Notes under the pieces: model-generated
Seen by the model: the letters and a program-made list of their open reading frames with translations, nothing else
Told to the model about the DNA's origin: nothing
Database searches by the model: none
Translations under genes and position numbers: made by a program
Shown here: positions 46,195 to 55,098 of the stretch, in pieces
Numbering within the stretch: position 1 is the first letter of the stretch
Layout of the letters: each line of letters starts with the position of its first letter
DNA from: an uncultured Sunxiuqinia sp.
GTDB lineage: Bacteria > Bacteroidota > Bacteroidia > Bacteroidales > Prolixibacteraceae
Assembly (NCBI RefSeq): GCF_963678245.1
Contig: NZ_OY782776.1
Span: forward strand, 1 to 64,000
Reading direction: 5' to 3'
Length of the DNA stretch: 64,000 nucleotides

Positions 46195-48489
46195 ATGAAT
46201 ACAAAATCTTATGTCGTTTTACTCAGTATCTTTTTTTCGTTGAACCTGTATGGACAAATCTTGCAGCCTGTTGATTTTGTGAATACCCTTATGGGGACAG
46301 ATTCTGAGTTTAAGTTATCAAATGGAAATACCTATCCGGCTATTGCTTTACCATGGGGAATGAATTTTTGGACTCCCCAAACCAACAAGATGGGCGATGG
46401 TTGGGTATATGGATATGATGCCAATAAAATTCGAGGGTTCAAACAAACTCACCAGCCTAGTCCATGGATAAACGACTATGGGCAGTTTTCATTATTTCCG
46501 TTAACAGGAGATTTGAAAATTACCGGAGAAGAACGGGGCAGTTGGTTTTCGCATAAGGCTGAAGTAGCGAAGCCTCATTATTACAAAGTTTATTTAGCCG
46601 ATTATGATGTGGTGACTGAAATTACACCGACTGAGCGTGCTGCCATGTTTCGTTTTACTTTTCCTGAAAATGAAGAGTCGAGAGTGTTGATTGATGCATT
46701 CGACCGTGGCTCGTACATCAAACTAATTCCTTCCGAAAATAAAATTATTGGTTATACTACACGCAATAGTGGTGGTGTGCCCGAAAACTTCAAAAACTAC
46801 TTTGTGGTAGTTTTCGATAAACCTTTTGTTGAAAGCGCAGTTTGGAGCAAAGACAAAATCGTTGATGGAAAGACGGAATTGCAAGACGACCATGTTGGAG
46901 CAGCGCTTCTGTTCAAAACCCAAAAAGGCGAAAAAATTCACGCACGTGTCGCTTCATCATTTATTAGTTACGAGCAAGCCGAGCGCAATTTGAAAGAGTT
47001 GGGCGATGATTCTTTTGATCAGATAAAAGAAAAGGGCGAAACGATATGGAATGAAGAGTTGTCACGCATTGCTGTCGAAGGAGGAACTGATGATCAGATG
47101 GAAACATTTTATTCGTGCTTATACCGGGTGTTACTTTTCCCCCGTAAATTTTACGAGTTTGATACCAATGGCGATGTTGTTCATTACAGCCCATATAATG
47201 GCGAGGTTCTACCCGGATACATGTTTACTGATAATGGTTTCTGGGATACTTTTCGTGCTGTTTTTCCATTCTTTAATTTGATGTATCCGTCCTTGAATGA
47301 ACAGATACAAGAAGGTTTGGCAAACGCATACAAAGAAAGTGGCTTTTTGCCTGAATGGGCAAGTCCCGGTCATCGCAATTGTATGATTGGTTCGAACTCG
47401 GCTACCCTGATTGCTGATGCTTACCTGAAAGGTGGACGCGGATATGATATTGAAACATTGTGGGATGCCGTTGTGAAGAATTCCAAAACTGCTGGACCAA
47501 TGAGTTCTGTAGGTCGCTTTGGAGTCGATTATTATAATGAGCTGGGTTATGTACCTTATAATGTTGGTGTAAACGAAAACGTTGCCCGTACGCTTGAGTA
47601 TGCCTTTGCTGATTTCTGTATCTATCAACTGGGAAAAGAACTGGGAAAACCAGAAGACGAGATTACCATTTTTGCCAAACGTTCGCAGAACTATAAAAAT
47701 GTATTTGATGATGAAACCAAATTGATGCGTGGTAAGAATGAGGATGGAACATTTCAAAAGCCGTTTAGCCCTTTTAAATGGGGCGATGCATTTACTGAAG
47801 GAAATAGCTGGCATTATACCTGGTCGGTATTTCACGATGTGCAGGGCTTGGTTGATTTAATGGGTGGGAAGAAAGAGTTTGTCAATATGCTGGATTCTGT
47901 TTTTGTGGTTCCTCCAATCTTCGATAACAGTTACTACGGAGGTACGATTCATGAAATCAGGGAAATGCAAATTATGAATATGGGGAATTATGCACACGGT
48001 AATCAGCCCATTCAGCACATGATTTATCTATACAATTACGCCGGCGAACCATGGAAAACCCAAAAGTGGGTGCGCGAGGTAATGGATAAATTATACACTC
48101 CGCAAGCTGATGGGTATTGTGGTGACGAAGACAATGGTCAAACTTCGGCCTGGTATGTATATAGTGCCATGGGATTTTATCCGGTAACTCCAGCTGTTGA
48201 CCAATATGTGATTGGTGCTCCACTGTTTAAAAAGATTACCATACAGCTTGAAAATGGTAAAACAATCATGATTGAAGCTCCTAAAAATAGTGTTGAAAAT
48301 CGGTATGTTCAATCAATTAAAATGAATGGGAAATCATACAGTAAAAATTATTTCAACTACGATGAGCTGCAGAAAGGTGCATTGATCAACTTTGAAATGA
48401 ACGATCAACCAAACAAAGCCAGAGGAACGAAGGATTCTGATTTCCCTTATTCTTTTTCAACTCAGCCCGATTATTCAATAACGAAATAG
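46195..48489 (+). CDS. GH92 alpha-mannosidase, second of three
   Basis: A 764-residue exported GH92 enzyme with a plain signal peptide (ends SLNLYGQ), so soluble periplasmic. N-terminal sandwich (FVNTLMGTDSEFKLSNGNTYPAIALPWG divides into the usual entry motif near 25-50; FKQTHQPSPWINDYGQF near 80-97). The (alpha/alpha)6 domain holds DNGFWDTFRAVFPF near 343, EYAFADF, acid Glu in FTEGNSWHYTWSVFHDVQG, HGNQPIQHMIYLYNYAGEPW near 600 and GDEDNGQTSAWYVYSAMGFYP near 640. Of the three copies it is closest to canonical GH92. Preceded by 230 bases with no recognised gene. Confidence 0.95.
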   Translation: MNTKSYVVLLSIFFSLNLYGQILQPVDFVNTLMGTDSEFKLSNGNTYPAIALPWGMNFWTPQTNKMGDGWVYGYDANKIRGFKQTHQPSPWINDYGQFSLFPLTGDLKITGEERGSWFSHKAEVAKPHYYKVYLADYDVVTEITPTERAAMFRFTFPENEESRVLIDAFDRGSYIKLIPSENKIIGYTTRNSGGVPENFKNYFVVVFDKPFVESAVWSKDKIVDGKTELQDDHVGAALLFKTQKGEKIHARVASSFISYEQAERNLKELGDDSFDQIKEKGETIWNEELSRIAVEGGTDDQMETFYSCLYRVLLFPRKFYEFDTNGDVVHYSPYNGEVLPGYMFTDNGFWDTFRAVFPFFNLMYPSLNEQIQEGLANAYKESGFLPEWASPGHRNCMIGSNSATLIADAYLKGGRGYDIETLWDAVVKNSKTAGPMSSVGRFGVDYYNELGYVPYNVGVNENVARTLEYAFADFCIYQLGKELGKPEDEITIFAKRSQNYKNVFDDETKLMRGKNEDGTFQKPFSPFKWGDAFTEGNSWHYTWSVFHDVQGLVDLMGGKKEFVNMLDSVFVVPPIFDNSYYGGTIHEIREMQIMNMGNYAHGNQPIQHMIYLYNYAGEPWKTQKWVREVMDKLYTPQADGYCGDEDNGQTSAWYVYSAMGFYPVTPAVDQYVIGAPLFKKITIQLENGKTIMIEAPKNSVENRYVQSIKMNGKSYSKNYFNYDELQKGALINFEMNDQPNKARGTKDSDFPYSFSTQPDYSITK

Positions 48490-48567
48490 AATATTGCAAA
48501 TCAAGCTAATGAGGAACCAGGACCCAAAATTTTGATAAGCCATTTTCACTCTCAAATAACATCGATT

Positions 48568-49557
48568 ATGAGAAATAACTTATTTTTATTAATGATGCTA
48601 CTTTTTGTAGGTTCATTATCAGCTCAACACCATAAGACCTCGGGCAATCCATTATTCAATGGCTGGTATGCCGATCCGGAAGGTGCTGTTTTCGAAAATC
48701 AGTATTGGATTTATCCCACTTATTCGGCTCCCTATGGTCAGCAGGTTTTTATGGATGCTTTTTCTTCGTCGAATTTAGTTGATTGGCAAAAACACGAAAG
48801 CATTATTGATACTTCGGCTGTAAAATGGGCTCATAAAGCCATGTGGGCTCCGGCAATTTTTAAAAAAGACAATCACTATTTCTTATTTTTTGCAGCCAAC
48901 GATATTCAAAATGAAGATGAGGAAGGGGGGATTGGAATCGGTATTTCAGATCGTCCCGAGGGACCTTACAAAGATTATCTCGGAAAACCATTATTGGACG
49001 AATTTCACAACGGTGCTCAGCCCATTGATCAGTTTGTGTTTCAAGATAAGGATGGGCAGTATTACATGATTTATGGGGGATGGGGACATTGCAACATCGT
49101 TAAGCTAAAAAATGACTTCACCGGTTTTTTGCCTTACGATGATGGTACCATTTTTAAAGAAATTACCCCGGAAGGCTATGTTGAAGGGCCATTCATGTTT
49201 ATTCGAAATGGGAAATATTATTTCATGTGGTCCGAAGGGGGGTGGGGAGGTCCCGATTACCGGGTGGCTTATGCTATTGCTGATTCTCCTTTTGGACCTT
49301 TTAAGCGGATTGGAGTGGTGCTTAAGCAGGATGCTGAAGTGGCGACAGGAGCTGGTCATCATTCCCTGATCAAGGTTCCAGGTCAAGATGAGTGGTATAT
49401 CGTTTACCATCGCAGGCCACTGGGTGAAACAGATGCCAATCATCGGGTGACTTGTATGGAGCACTTGCATTTTGATGATAATGGATTTATCAAGCCAGTG
49501 AAAATAACCTATAAAGGAGTTGTTGAAATGAATTTGGAAAATTGTGACGCTAATTGA
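48568..49557 (+). CDS. GH43 family beta-propeller glycosidase, PUL B
   Basis: A 329-residue exported protein; signal peptide ends VGSLSAQ. GH43 marks: GWYADPEGAVFENQYWIYPT near 28-47 with the base Asp, AMWAPAIFKKDNHYFLFFAAND near 90-111, AQPIDQFVFQDKDGQYYMIYGG near 150-172 and GYVEGPFMFIRNGKYYFMWSEG near 205-226 with the acid Glu, then GAGHHSLIKVPGQDEWYIVYHR. It differs from both GH43 proteins of PUL A. GH43 activity in a mannan PUL may remove arabinofuranose, xylose or galactofuranose; sequence does not decide. ATG 48568 is used rather than the TTG at 48532. It lies between two GH92 genes. Confidence 0.9.
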   Translation: MRNNLFLLMMLLFVGSLSAQHHKTSGNPLFNGWYADPEGAVFENQYWIYPTYSAPYGQQVFMDAFSSSNLVDWQKHESIIDTSAVKWAHKAMWAPAIFKKDNHYFLFFAANDIQNEDEEGGIGIGISDRPEGPYKDYLGKPLLDEFHNGAQPIDQFVFQDKDGQYYMIYGGWGHCNIVKLKNDFTGFLPYDDGTIFKEITPEGYVEGPFMFIRNGKYYFMWSEGGWGGPDYRVAYAIADSPFGPFKRIGVVLKQDAEVATGAGHHSLIKVPGQDEWYIVYHRRPLGETDANHRVTCMEHLHFDDNGFIKPVKITYKGVVEMNLENCDAN

Positions 49558-49838
49558 AAATTCATTTTTTTAGAGTTTCAATCTAGTTCAAAGAAATAAG
49601 TTATAGGTTGGAATAAATCTGAACTCATTTTGATGAAAAATTTCACACTGCAATTGTTGTATGAGTTGACTAATTCAATTAGCTCACCATAAAAAATGGC
49701 TTTGTTTTCGGAGACTTGGCGCGCGAAACAATGAGCTAAAAGCTTAAATGGCTTGTTTGATCAAGCTTCTGTGGTTGAATTATTTGCACGTATTTCACCA
49801 TTGAAAAAATTAACAAAATTACTAGACAAATTAAAAAA

Positions 49839-52181
49839 ATGAAAAAGCAATGTATCACATCAGTACTGTTCTTGTTTGTGTCTGTCCAACTTTTAGCGTC
49901 ATCGGGTTGGCTTGACTATGTAGATCCCAATATTGGAACAACTCATAGCCGTTGGTTTTTTTATACTCCCGGGGCTGTGCCATTTGGAATGGCCAAAATG
50001 GGGCCTTCAACAAACGGGAGCTATGGAAATCTTAACGGTTGGGAAGCTGTTGGGTATGAAGACCAACACAACTCGATCGAAGGTTTTGCCTGCTTTCATG
50101 AATTTCAGGTTGGCGGTATTCTATTGCAACCAATAATCGGTGAATTAAAAACTAAACCGGGAACATTAGAAAATCCGGCCGAGGGTTTTCGCTCGGTTTT
50201 CGATAAAAAAGACGAAAAAGCAACAGCGGGATATTACTCTGTTTTATTGAAAGACTATCAGGTGAAGGTTGAATTGACTGCCACCAAGCGGGTGGGCTTT
50301 CAACGTTACACTTTCCCAAAAAGCGACGATGCCCGAATTTTGTTTGACGTGGGTAACCAGCTGGGCGAAAGTGGAAAAATAATTGATGCCTACGTTGAAA
50401 TGGTCGATAAAAACACGGTTCAAGGTTATGTTGTAACGAAACCTGAGTATGTGAAAAAATATCAACCTGAGGCTGAAGTGAAAATGTTTTTCTATGCTGA
50501 AATCGATAAGAAGGCTGAATCATGCAATACATTTTTGCGGGGTGGTGAAATCAGCAAAGAGAGCAAAATCCAAGGGGTTGGCGCTTGTCTGGCTTTAAAT
50601 TTTCAGACCAAAACAAATGAACCGATTACCGTTAAAATTGGACAATCCTATACTTCGATAAAAAATGCTAAACTGAACCTGGAAACAGAAGCCAAAGACT
50701 TGAACTTTGACAAGGCAAAAAAACAAGCATCTGCTGTTTGGAACGAATATCTTAATCGGATTCATGTGGAAGGCGGAACAGAAGCTGAAAAAACGAAATT
50801 CTATACCGGGCTTTACCATGCCCTATTAGGACGTGGGGTAGCAAGTGATGTCAATGGCGCTTATCCGATGAACAATGGCGAAATTGGTCATATTGAACTG
50901 GATGAAAAGGGAACCCCAACGTTTAACTATTACAATACAGATGCCATTTGGGGCGCATTTTGGAATTTAACCCAGTTGTGGTCAATTGCTTATCCTGAGT
51001 ATTATTCAGATTGGGTGAAAAGCCAGTTGCTAGTGTACAAAGAAACAGGATGGCTTGGAGATGGAATGGCCAACAGTAAGTATGTTTCCGGAGTTGGTAC
51101 AAACTTTACCGGGCTGGCGATTGCCGCTGCTTACAACTGCGGTATTCGGGATTTTGACGTGGAATTAGGCTACGAAGCAGTTCTGAAAAATGAATTGGAA
51201 TGGCGCAACCGCCTCGAAGGTGCAGGCAAGGTAGATGTTGGACAATTTGTTGAAAAGGGATATGTACCCTATATTGATAACATTGGTTATGGCACAATCG
51301 CAATCGGTTCCGGTTTCGCTGCCTCCCATACGCTGGAGTATTCATTTAGTAGTTTTGCTGCGGCACAGTTTGCCAAGTTATTACACAAAGATGCTGATTA
51401 CCGGCAGTTGTCAGAATTGGCAAAAGGATGGAAACTATTATACGACCCGGAAACAAAGCTGATTCGTCCAAAAACCGGCGACGGAGAGTTCATAAAGAAT
51501 TTTGATCCTTTGGCTCCCTGGGTTGGCTTTCAGGAAGGAAATGCAGTTCAATATACCTTTTATGTGCCGCATGATATTGAAGAATTGGTCGAGAGTGTAG
51601 GGCATGATGTGTTTAACACGAGACTTGACAGTATCTTTATCATTTCGAAACCCAATGGTTTTGGAGGTGGAAAAACGGTACATGCCTTTGCCGGAGTCGG
51701 TACCCCATATAATCATGGTAATCAGCCCAACCTACACATCTCCTGGCTTTTTAATTTTTCTGGCAAACCTTATTTGTCACAAAAATGGGTACGGGAGATT
51801 CTGAACGACTTTTACGGGATTGATGGACTTCATGGATATGGATATGGACAGGATGAAGACCAGGGACAACTTGGAGCGTGGTATGTTATGTCGTCCATGG
51901 GCTTATTCGATGTAAAAGGACTCACCGAGATTAATCCGAAATTCCAGATAGGAAGTCCATTGTTTGACCGGATAACTATTCAACTGAATCGAGACTATTA
52001 TACAGGACAAAAATTTGTTATTGAGACAAAAAATAATAGCGCCGACAATAGCTATATAGAAACGATAACTCTAAATGGGAAAAAACAGGATTCTATTCTA
52101 ATCCCGTTTAGAGAAGTGGTCAATGGAGGAAAGCTGGTTATTGAGTTAAATTCTTCGCCTAATTTGAAGTTGGAGAAATAG
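49839..52181 (+). CDS. GH92 alpha-mannosidase, third and most divergent
   Basis: A 780-residue exported GH92 protein, signal peptide ending SVQLLASSG. Shared marks: YVDPNIGTTHSRWFFYTPGAVPFGM (entry motif near 28-52), YNTDAIWGAFWN near 365, LEYSFSSFAAAQ near 500, FQEGNAVQYTFYVPHDIEEL with the acid Glu, HGNQPNLHISWLFNFSGKPY and GQDEDQGQLGAWYVMSSMGLF. It departs from the other two by IWGAFWN in place of the usual WDTFR, and QLGAW in place of QxSAW. These changes suggest a different acceptor or linkage. It ends the periplasmic enzyme series; the next three genes are cytoplasmic or inner-membrane. Preceded by a 281-base AT-rich gap in which I see only weak hairpins. Confidence 0.93.
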   Translation: MKKQCITSVLFLFVSVQLLASSGWLDYVDPNIGTTHSRWFFYTPGAVPFGMAKMGPSTNGSYGNLNGWEAVGYEDQHNSIEGFACFHEFQVGGILLQPIIGELKTKPGTLENPAEGFRSVFDKKDEKATAGYYSVLLKDYQVKVELTATKRVGFQRYTFPKSDDARILFDVGNQLGESGKIIDAYVEMVDKNTVQGYVVTKPEYVKKYQPEAEVKMFFYAEIDKKAESCNTFLRGGEISKESKIQGVGACLALNFQTKTNEPITVKIGQSYTSIKNAKLNLETEAKDLNFDKAKKQASAVWNEYLNRIHVEGGTEAEKTKFYTGLYHALLGRGVASDVNGAYPMNNGEIGHIELDEKGTPTFNYYNTDAIWGAFWNLTQLWSIAYPEYYSDWVKSQLLVYKETGWLGDGMANSKYVSGVGTNFTGLAIAAAYNCGIRDFDVELGYEAVLKNELEWRNRLEGAGKVDVGQFVEKGYVPYIDNIGYGTIAIGSGFAASHTLEYSFSSFAAAQFAKLLHKDADYRQLSELAKGWKLLYDPETKLIRPKTGDGEFIKNFDPLAPWVGFQEGNAVQYTFYVPHDIEELVESVGHDVFNTRLDSIFIISKPNGFGGGKTVHAFAGVGTPYNHGNQPNLHISWLFNFSGKPYLSQKWVREILNDFYGIDGLHGYGYGQDEDQGQLGAWYVMSSMGLFDVKGLTEINPKFQIGSPLFDRITIQLNRDYYTGQKFVIETKNNSADNSYIETITLNGKKQDSILIPFREVVNGGKLVIELNSSPNLKLEK

Positions 52182-52199
52182 TAAATAAAGTACCATTAC

Positions 52200-52224
52200 T
52201 TTCCGGAACGTTCTGTGCCGGAAA
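52200..52224. repeat. Inverted repeat before the phosphomannose isomerase gene
   Basis: TTTCCGG (52200-52206) and CCGGAAA (52218-52224) form a 7-bp stem with an 11-base loop, 21 bases before the ATG. Possible operator or weak attenuator between the export-enzyme block and the cytoplasmic metabolism block. Confidence 0.45.
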
Positions 52225-52245
52225 AGGCATTATATACTTAAAACA

Positions 52246-53982
52246 ATGGATTTGAAATCAAATTATAATAAACTCCCTTCTGTCAAAATTGATGGAGATG
52301 TAATTGTTGGATGGGAAAATATTGCATCAAAGTTTATAGCTAAGGAAGAAAAGAAAGTTATCGCAATTGAATGTTATCCTGGAGTCAATTTCGGGGAGGT
52401 CGAAAATGCGTTAACCCATGCTGATCTGTTCATCAACACAAATTCGTTGTTCAAGAGTGAGCAGAAAATACAAGAGCTTACTTTCCCTGAGGTTACTGAT
52501 GATTCAATATTTGGATATATATCCCGATTACAACTAGCAGATTTTCTGGATCTTGATAAAGTAAATTCCGCAAAAGAGAAAATAAGTAATAAGACCGACG
52601 GAGTGATTGTTGTGTGTGGCCCGGGCGCCTTAATATGTGCCCCAAGCGCTGATGTAAGAGTTTATGCAGATTTGGCACGTTGGGAAATCCAGTTACGCAT
52701 GCGGAAACATGAAGTGAATGGATTGGGGGTAAAAAACAGTAGTGAACCATTTAACCTTCAATACAAACGAGGCTTTTTTGTTGATTGGCGTGTTTGCGAC
52801 AAGTTCAAGAAAAAGTGGATGCTCCAATGTGATTATCTATTGGACACCAATAAATGCGATCATCCGAAATTGGTTGAAATGAATTTGATTAATAGCGGGT
52901 TGTTGAAAGCTTCATCAGAACCTTTTCGGGTTGTTCCGTTTTTTGATCCTGGTCCTTGGGGTGGTCACTGGATGGAAAAAGTATGTGGTTTGGTAACGGA
53001 CGGCAAGCCAAATCATGCCTGGTGTTTCGACTGTGTGCCCGAGGAAAACAGCTTGTTACTGGAGATCGGCGGTGAGATCGTTGAGATTCCGTCAATAGAT
53101 CTCGTCTTTTTTCAGAGTCACAGATTGTTGGGCGATGAAGTTGAAGCCCGTTTTGGCCTGGAGTTTCCTATTCGTTTTGACTTTCTGGATACGATGGGAG
53201 GAGGAAATCTCAGTTTGCAGGTTCATCCGGATACGACCTACATCCAACAGAATTTTGGAATGAACTATACGCAGGACGAGAGTTATTATATGCTGGATGC
53301 AGAAGATGATGCCTGTGTTTTTTTGGGATTGAAGAAAGGAGTTAAGGCCGATGAGATGATTCGCGAGTTAAACGAAGCGCAGAATGGTAGCGTAGTGTTT
53401 GATACAGAGAAGTTTGTAAATACGTTTCCGGCGAAGAAACATGATCATTTTCTGATTCCTGCAGGAACAGTTCATTGCTCCGGGAAAAATTCCATGGTGC
53501 TGGAAATAAGTGCAACGCCATACATTTTCACTTTCAAGATTTGGGATTGGGGAAGATTGGGTTTAGATGGCAAACCTCGTCCTATCAATATTGGACATGC
53601 TGCAAATGTTATTGATTGGAGTCGGGATACCGACTTTGCACGGAACGAGCTGGTTAATCAAGTTGAACAGATTGGTGAAGGCGATGGTTGGATTGAGGAA
53701 CGCACCGGGCTGCATAAACGAGAATTTATTGAAACCCGGAGACATTGGTTCTCGAAACAGGTCCTTCATCATACAAATGGCGGAGTTAATGTACTCAATC
53801 TTATAGAAGGAAAGGAAGCAATTGTTGAAAGTCCCCAAAATGAGTTTGAACCCTTTGTTGTACACTATGTTGAAACGTTTATTGTACCGGCATCTGTAGC
53901 GGAATATACCATCCGCCCATCTGGCGAAAGTCAGGGAAAAACCATTGGAACTATTAAAGCTTTCGTAAGAAATAATGCCTAA
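52246..53982 (+). CDS. Class I mannose-6-phosphate isomerase fused to a degenerate kinase-like N-terminal domain
   Basis: A 578-residue cytoplasmic protein. The C-terminal part (about 225-578) is a class I (zinc) phosphomannose isomerase, converting mannose-6-phosphate to fructose-6-phosphate: PFFDPGPWGGHWM, zinc ligands in NLSLQVHPD (Q325, H327), a Glu in the region after it, and IPAGTVHCSG. The N-terminal ~200 residues resemble uridine-kinase/phosphotransferase P-loop proteins (VIAIECYPGVNFGEV, VIVVCGPGALICAPSADVRVYADLARWEIQLRMR), but the Walker A lysine is missing, so it is probably a pseudokinase. The ROK kinase follows 11 bases later, a fitting partner that would make the substrate. Ordinary single-domain class I enzymes are 310-400 residues. 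Confidence 0.88.
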   Translation: MDLKSNYNKLPSVKIDGDVIVGWENIASKFIAKEEKKVIAIECYPGVNFGEVENALTHADLFINTNSLFKSEQKIQELTFPEVTDDSIFGYISRLQLADFLDLDKVNSAKEKISNKTDGVIVVCGPGALICAPSADVRVYADLARWEIQLRMRKHEVNGLGVKNSSEPFNLQYKRGFFVDWRVCDKFKKKWMLQCDYLLDTNKCDHPKLVEMNLINSGLLKASSEPFRVVPFFDPGPWGGHWMEKVCGLVTDGKPNHAWCFDCVPEENSLLLEIGGEIVEIPSIDLVFFQSHRLLGDEVEARFGLEFPIRFDFLDTMGGGNLSLQVHPDTTYIQQNFGMNYTQDESYYMLDAEDDACVFLGLKKGVKADEMIRELNEAQNGSVVFDTEKFVNTFPAKKHDHFLIPAGTVHCSGKNSMVLEISATPYIFTFKIWDWGRLGLDGKPRPINIGHAANVIDWSRDTDFARNELVNQVEQIGEGDGWIEERTGLHKREFIETRRHWFSKQVLHHTNGGVNVLNLIEGKEAIVESPQNEFEPFVVHYVETFIVPASVAEYTIRPSGESQGKTIGTIKAFVRNNA

Positions 53983-53993
53983 TGCTTTAGATC

Positions 53994-55097
53994 ATGAAAT
54001 ACTCTAAGGATAAAAGAATTGTAGCAACACTGGATGCCGGAGGTACTAATTTCGTTTTTTCAGCTATCCAGGGGAATACAGGGGTTGTTAAGCCAATCCG
54101 ACATGAGACTAGCCCAAATAATCTTGAAAAGTGCTTAAACACAATTAAAGAAGGTTTTCATAGCGTGTTTGCTAAACTGGAGAAATTACCGGTTGCAATA
54201 AGTTTTGCGTTTCCGGGGCCTGCGGATTATCTAAATGGCATTATCGGTGACCTGCCAAACTTTCCATCATTTAGAGGTGGGGTAGCCCTTGGTGCCATGT
54301 TAGAGAAAGAGTTCAATGTTCCGGTTTTTATCAATAACGATGGGAGCCTTTTTGCATACGGAGAAGCATTGGCGGGTCGTTTACCGGAAGTCAACCAGAA
54401 ATTGATTGAAAGTGGCAGTATAAAACAGTTTAAAAATTTAATGGGAGTTACGCTTGGTACCGGATTTGGTGGAGGTGTAGTTATTGATAAACGATTGCTG
54501 GTTGGAGATAATGGGTGTGGCGGAGACGTTTGGGTATTCCGAAATAAGAAGTACAACGAATGTATTGTCGAGGAAAGTGTTAGTATTCGCGCAGTCAAAA
54601 GAGTTTACAGTGAGCTTTCCGGTGATACAAAATCACTGTCACCTGAGGATATTTTCCTGATAGCCGAAGGACAAAAAGAAGGAAATAAAGAGGCCGCTAT
54701 TCATTCGTTTCGTGAACTTGGAGAAATGGCAGGAGATGCTATTGGACAGGCAAACACACTTATTGATGGTCTGATCGTAATTGGAGGTGGACTTTCTGGA
54801 GCCGGAAAGTACATTGCTCCTGCTCTTGTTGACGAACTTAATAGTTCGATCATGATGCTTGATGGACAGAAATTTCCAAGATCACAAACCAGAGCCTATG
54901 ATTTGACTGACTCAGTGCAATTCGAAATGTTTTTAAAAGGATCTTCAAAGGAAATAGTAGTTCCGGGTACATCTAAGACTGTAACATACGATGCGGAGAA
55001 GAAAACAGGGGTGATCATTTCAGCGATTGGAGCCAGTAAGGCGATCGCTTTAGGTGCTTACGCGTTTGCCCTTAATCAAATTGATAATCAGAACTAA
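53994..55097 (+). CDS. ROK family sugar kinase lacking the zinc motif (probable mannokinase)
   Basis: A 367-residue cytoplasmic ROK-family protein. ATP-binding DAGGTNFVFSAI near 14-25 and a catalytic Asp (D116) in PVFINNDGSLFAYGEA. GVTLGTGFGGGVVID near 151-165 matches the second phosphate motif. The usual ROK ExGH and CxCGxxGCxE zinc motif is not present: the region reads GDNGCGGDVWVFRNKKYNE followed by CIVEESVS. Position between phosphomannose isomerase and a sugar permease suggests it phosphorylates mannose; fructokinase or glucokinase activity is possible. The loss of zinc ligands sets it apart from textbook ROK kinases. The permease ATG lies two bases after its stop. Confidence 0.87.
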   Translation: MKYSKDKRIVATLDAGGTNFVFSAIQGNTGVVKPIRHETSPNNLEKCLNTIKEGFHSVFAKLEKLPVAISFAFPGPADYLNGIIGDLPNFPSFRGGVALGAMLEKEFNVPVFINNDGSLFAYGEALAGRLPEVNQKLIESGSIKQFKNLMGVTLGTGFGGGVVIDKRLLVGDNGCGGDVWVFRNKKYNECIVEESVSIRAVKRVYSELSGDTKSLSPEDIFLIAEGQKEGNKEAAIHSFRELGEMAGDAIGQANTLIDGLIVIGGGLSGAGKYIAPALVDELNSSIMMLDGQKFPRSQTRAYDLTDSVQFEMFLKGSSKEIVVPGTSKTVTYDAEKKTGVIISAIGASKAIALGAYAFALNQIDNQN

Positions 55098-55098
55098 A

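Noticed and set aside
46013-46198. Small plus-strand frame in the gap before the second GH92
   Set aside because: 61 codons with no recognisable motif, and it overlaps the GH92 start; no support as a gene. The 230-base gap 45965-46194 is otherwise empty to my eye.
47209-47835. Long minus-strand open frame of 208 codons
   Set aside because: Lies wholly inside the second GH92 gene, has no family features, and is a shadow of its codon pattern. The same holds for the minus-strand frames at 17391-17924, 12359-12823 and 4010-4411.
29055-49837. Shared 12-mer ACTAGACAAATT upstream of SusC (29086) and the third GH92 (49839)
   Set aside because: Many 12-mers repeat by chance in 64 kb and the spacing to the start codon differs, so I do not treat it as a regulatory motif.
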